Below, piece after piece: positions 7,528 to 8,767 of a DNA stretch of 8,767 nucleotides (its first letter is position 1; each line of letters begins with the position of its first letter). Made by a program: the position numbers and the translations under genes. The notes beneath the pieces were generated by a model. That model made no database searches and was not told where the DNA came from. It saw only the letters and a list, made by a program, of their open reading frames with translations. The DNA comes from Burkholderia sp. (GTDB lineage: Bacteria > Pseudomonadota > Gammaproteobacteria > Burkholderiales > Burkholderiaceae), in contig JAQGMD010000372.1 of the NCBI GenBank assembly GCA_028292565.1, positions 1 through 8,767 of the forward strand, read 5' to 3'.

Positions 7528-8767
7528 TCATCTCCGGAACAGGATCTCCATTTCGCGCCGCACCTTCACCACCTCGCTGGTTTCGTCGATGACCACGTCG
7601 CTCCAGCAGACCGGCGTCCCGGCCCTGACCGGATTGCGAAGTTTGATCTTGTGCGCGAGCGCAATCGGCAGGCCGCCCATGCGCAAGCTGTCGGAGGCGC
7701 ACATCAGCTTGCCCCATACCGTGAATCCGCCTTCTCCGTCCAGCATCTCGCCTGCTACCAGGTCACGCTTGGCGGTCGCCACCACATCGCCAATAAAATC
7801 CACCGGTGCGCCGGTTGCTTCGTTACGCAAACCGGCGCTCGCTACCGATATGCCGAGTTCAAGTCCGATCAGGTGGTACGGCTTGTACATCGCACTGTAG
7901 CGGCCCGTGGAATCGGTCACGAGTCCATATTCGGAAAAGCAGCGCCGCACGTAGTCAGAAGGCGCTTCGAACACCACATAGACGCCCCAGCGCAGGTCGC
8001 GAAACACCGGTCGTCCGTCGCGTTCCAACGAAGAGACGACTTCGACCTGGCCCTTGTGATGCAGGTGTCCACCGTCCTCCTTCGGGCGCATCACGAACGG
8101 CAACTGGTCGACGCCGCAGGCCGGGAACTGCAGTCCGTATGGTGCAGGCGCAAGGCCGGTTGCATTCGCGACCGCTGCCATCTCGATAGCCGACTTGGTG
8201 CCGTCGAGGAATGAATTGAACATCTGTGGATTCATCCCGCCGGCCTTTGCCTGTTCCGGCGTGAGTCCATAGTGGCGCCATACCGTGTCCGGCGTCGACT
8301 GATGATAAGCCGGCATGTATTTGGTGCCTTTGCCTGCCGCGATCACCTCGAAGCCGCTGGCGCGGGCCCAGTCCACCTGCTCGGCAATCAGCGCGGGCTG
8401 ATCGCCGTATGCGAGGCTGTAGACCACGCCCGCGGCTTGCGCTTTCCTCGCAAGCAGGGGGCCGGCGAGCGCGTCGGCTTCCACATTCACCATGATGATG
8501 TGCTTGCCATTGGCGATCGCCGCAAGCGCATGTGAAACCCCGGCCGCGGGATGTCCGGTGGCGTCAATCACGACGTCAAGCGCGGGGTGCGCGATCAGTT
8601 TGTGTGCGTCGTCGCCGACCCAGGTCTTGCCGGTGTCGAGCGCCTCTCCGAGCGATTTGGCGGAAATTTTTTCTGGCGACCAGCCGACGTGCAGCATGCT
8701 TTCGCGTGCGCGGTCGGGAGCAAGGTCGGCGAGGCCTAGCAGATGAAGGCCCGGTGTGCGATGTGCC
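7528..8767 (-). CDS. SAF-domain NAD(P)-dependent oxidoreductase (COG4091, homoserine dehydrogenase-like), 5'-truncated by window
   Basis: A partial gene: 412 residues are visible and the frame stays open to the right edge, so its start lies outside. The ATG at 8697 is internal, because the residues before it (RTPGLHLLGLADLAPDRA) continue the Rossmann fold; the acidic end of strand two (LADL) is typical of dinucleotide-binding proteins, and the first glycine-rich loop must lie beyond the edge. Further on are DVVIDATGHP, IIMVNVEADA and YGDQPALI, typical of this family. The C-terminal ~75 residues (LVAGEMLDGEGGFTVWGKL and onwards) form the SAF domain. Proteins of this group are annotated as homoserine dehydrogenase-like, but at least one relative, the DXR-like (DRL) enzyme of Brucella, works in isoprenoid synthesis, and others are tied to sugar or polyol pathways. 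The substrate is therefore open. It converges on the YnfA-family gene; upstream neighbours are not visible. Confidence 0.9.
   Translation of the reverse strand, partial: AHRTPGLHLLGLADLAPDRARESMLHVGWSPEKISAKSLGEALDTGKTWVGDDAHKLIAHPALDVVIDATGHPAAGVSHALAAIANGKHIIMVNVEADALAGPLLARKAQAAGVVYSLAYGDQPALIAEQVDWARASGFEVIAAGKGTKYMPAYHQSTPDTVWRHYGLTPEQAKAGGMNPQMFNSFLDGTKSAIEMAAVANATGLAPAPYGLQFPACGVDQLPFVMRPKEDGGHLHHKGQVEVVSSLERDGRPVFRDLRWGVYVVFEAPSDYVRRCFSEYGLVTDSTGRYSAMYKPYHLIGLELGISVASAGLRNEATGAPVDFIGDVVATAKRDLVAGEMLDGEGGFTVWGKLMCASDSLRMGGLPIALAHKIKLRNPVRAGTPVCWSDVVIDETSEVVKVRREMEILFRR

Noticed and set aside
7166..7697. Shared 13-mer AGCTGTCGGAGGC at 7166-7178 and 7685-7697
   Set aside because: One copy covers a ribosome-binding site and the other lies inside the coding region of the SAF gene; most likely coincidence.
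7423..8214. Long open frames on the plus strand across the SAF-domain gene
   Set aside because: They mirror the GC-rich codons of the minus-strand gene, whose motifs are clear; no recognisable protein on the plus strand.

Overview
The window looks like ordinary chromosomal DNA from a GC-rich proteobacterium. A betaproteobacterium of the Burkholderiales (perhaps Oxalobacteraceae) fits best, but this is an inference from base composition, clear Shine-Dalgarno sites, the AraC-type PobR next to pobA, and LivJ-like periplasmic binding proteins. There are eight well-supported protein genes plus one unrecognised remnant-like reading frame. I see no tRNA, rRNA, CRISPR array, insertion sequence or phage module.

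Layout: (1) 8-922 (+), a LysR-type regulator, converging on (2) 936-1688 (-), a calcineurin-like metallophosphoesterase. (3) Divergent from it, 1837-2661 (+), a nucleotidyltransferase-fold protein. (4) 2772-3083 (+), a small YkvA/DUF1232 membrane protein, whose stop is 4 bp from that of (5) 3088-3987 (-), an AraC/XylS-type regulator resembling PobR. (6) Divergent from it, 4129-5310 (+), pobA, 4-hydroxybenzoate 3-monooxygenase. (7) 5473-6648 (+), a LivJ-type periplasmic substrate-binding protein with its own likely promoter and a strong intrinsic terminator at 6678-6711. (8) 6712-7167, an open but poorly initiated frame that may be a gene remnant, containing a perfect 20-bp palindrome. (9) 7182-7508 (+), a YnfA-family four-helix membrane protein, converging on (10) 7528-8767 (-), a Rossmann/SAF-domain oxidoreductase of the COG4091 type that runs off the right edge.

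The functional core is the pobR-pobA-binding-protein block. It suggests sensing of 4-hydroxybenzoate, its hydroxylation to protocatechuate, and perhaps uptake of a related compound. The permease and ATPase genes that the binding protein would need are not here. The metallophosphoesterase/nucleotidyltransferase divergent pair is the least explained part. I do not see convincing evidence of a new multi-gene system. The findings below are local peculiarities and testable ideas.

For several genes the longest open frame is not the likely gene. I moved starts inward where a ribosome-binding site and family alignment pointed there (metallophosphoesterase, nucleotidyltransferase, YkvA, PobA, binding protein).
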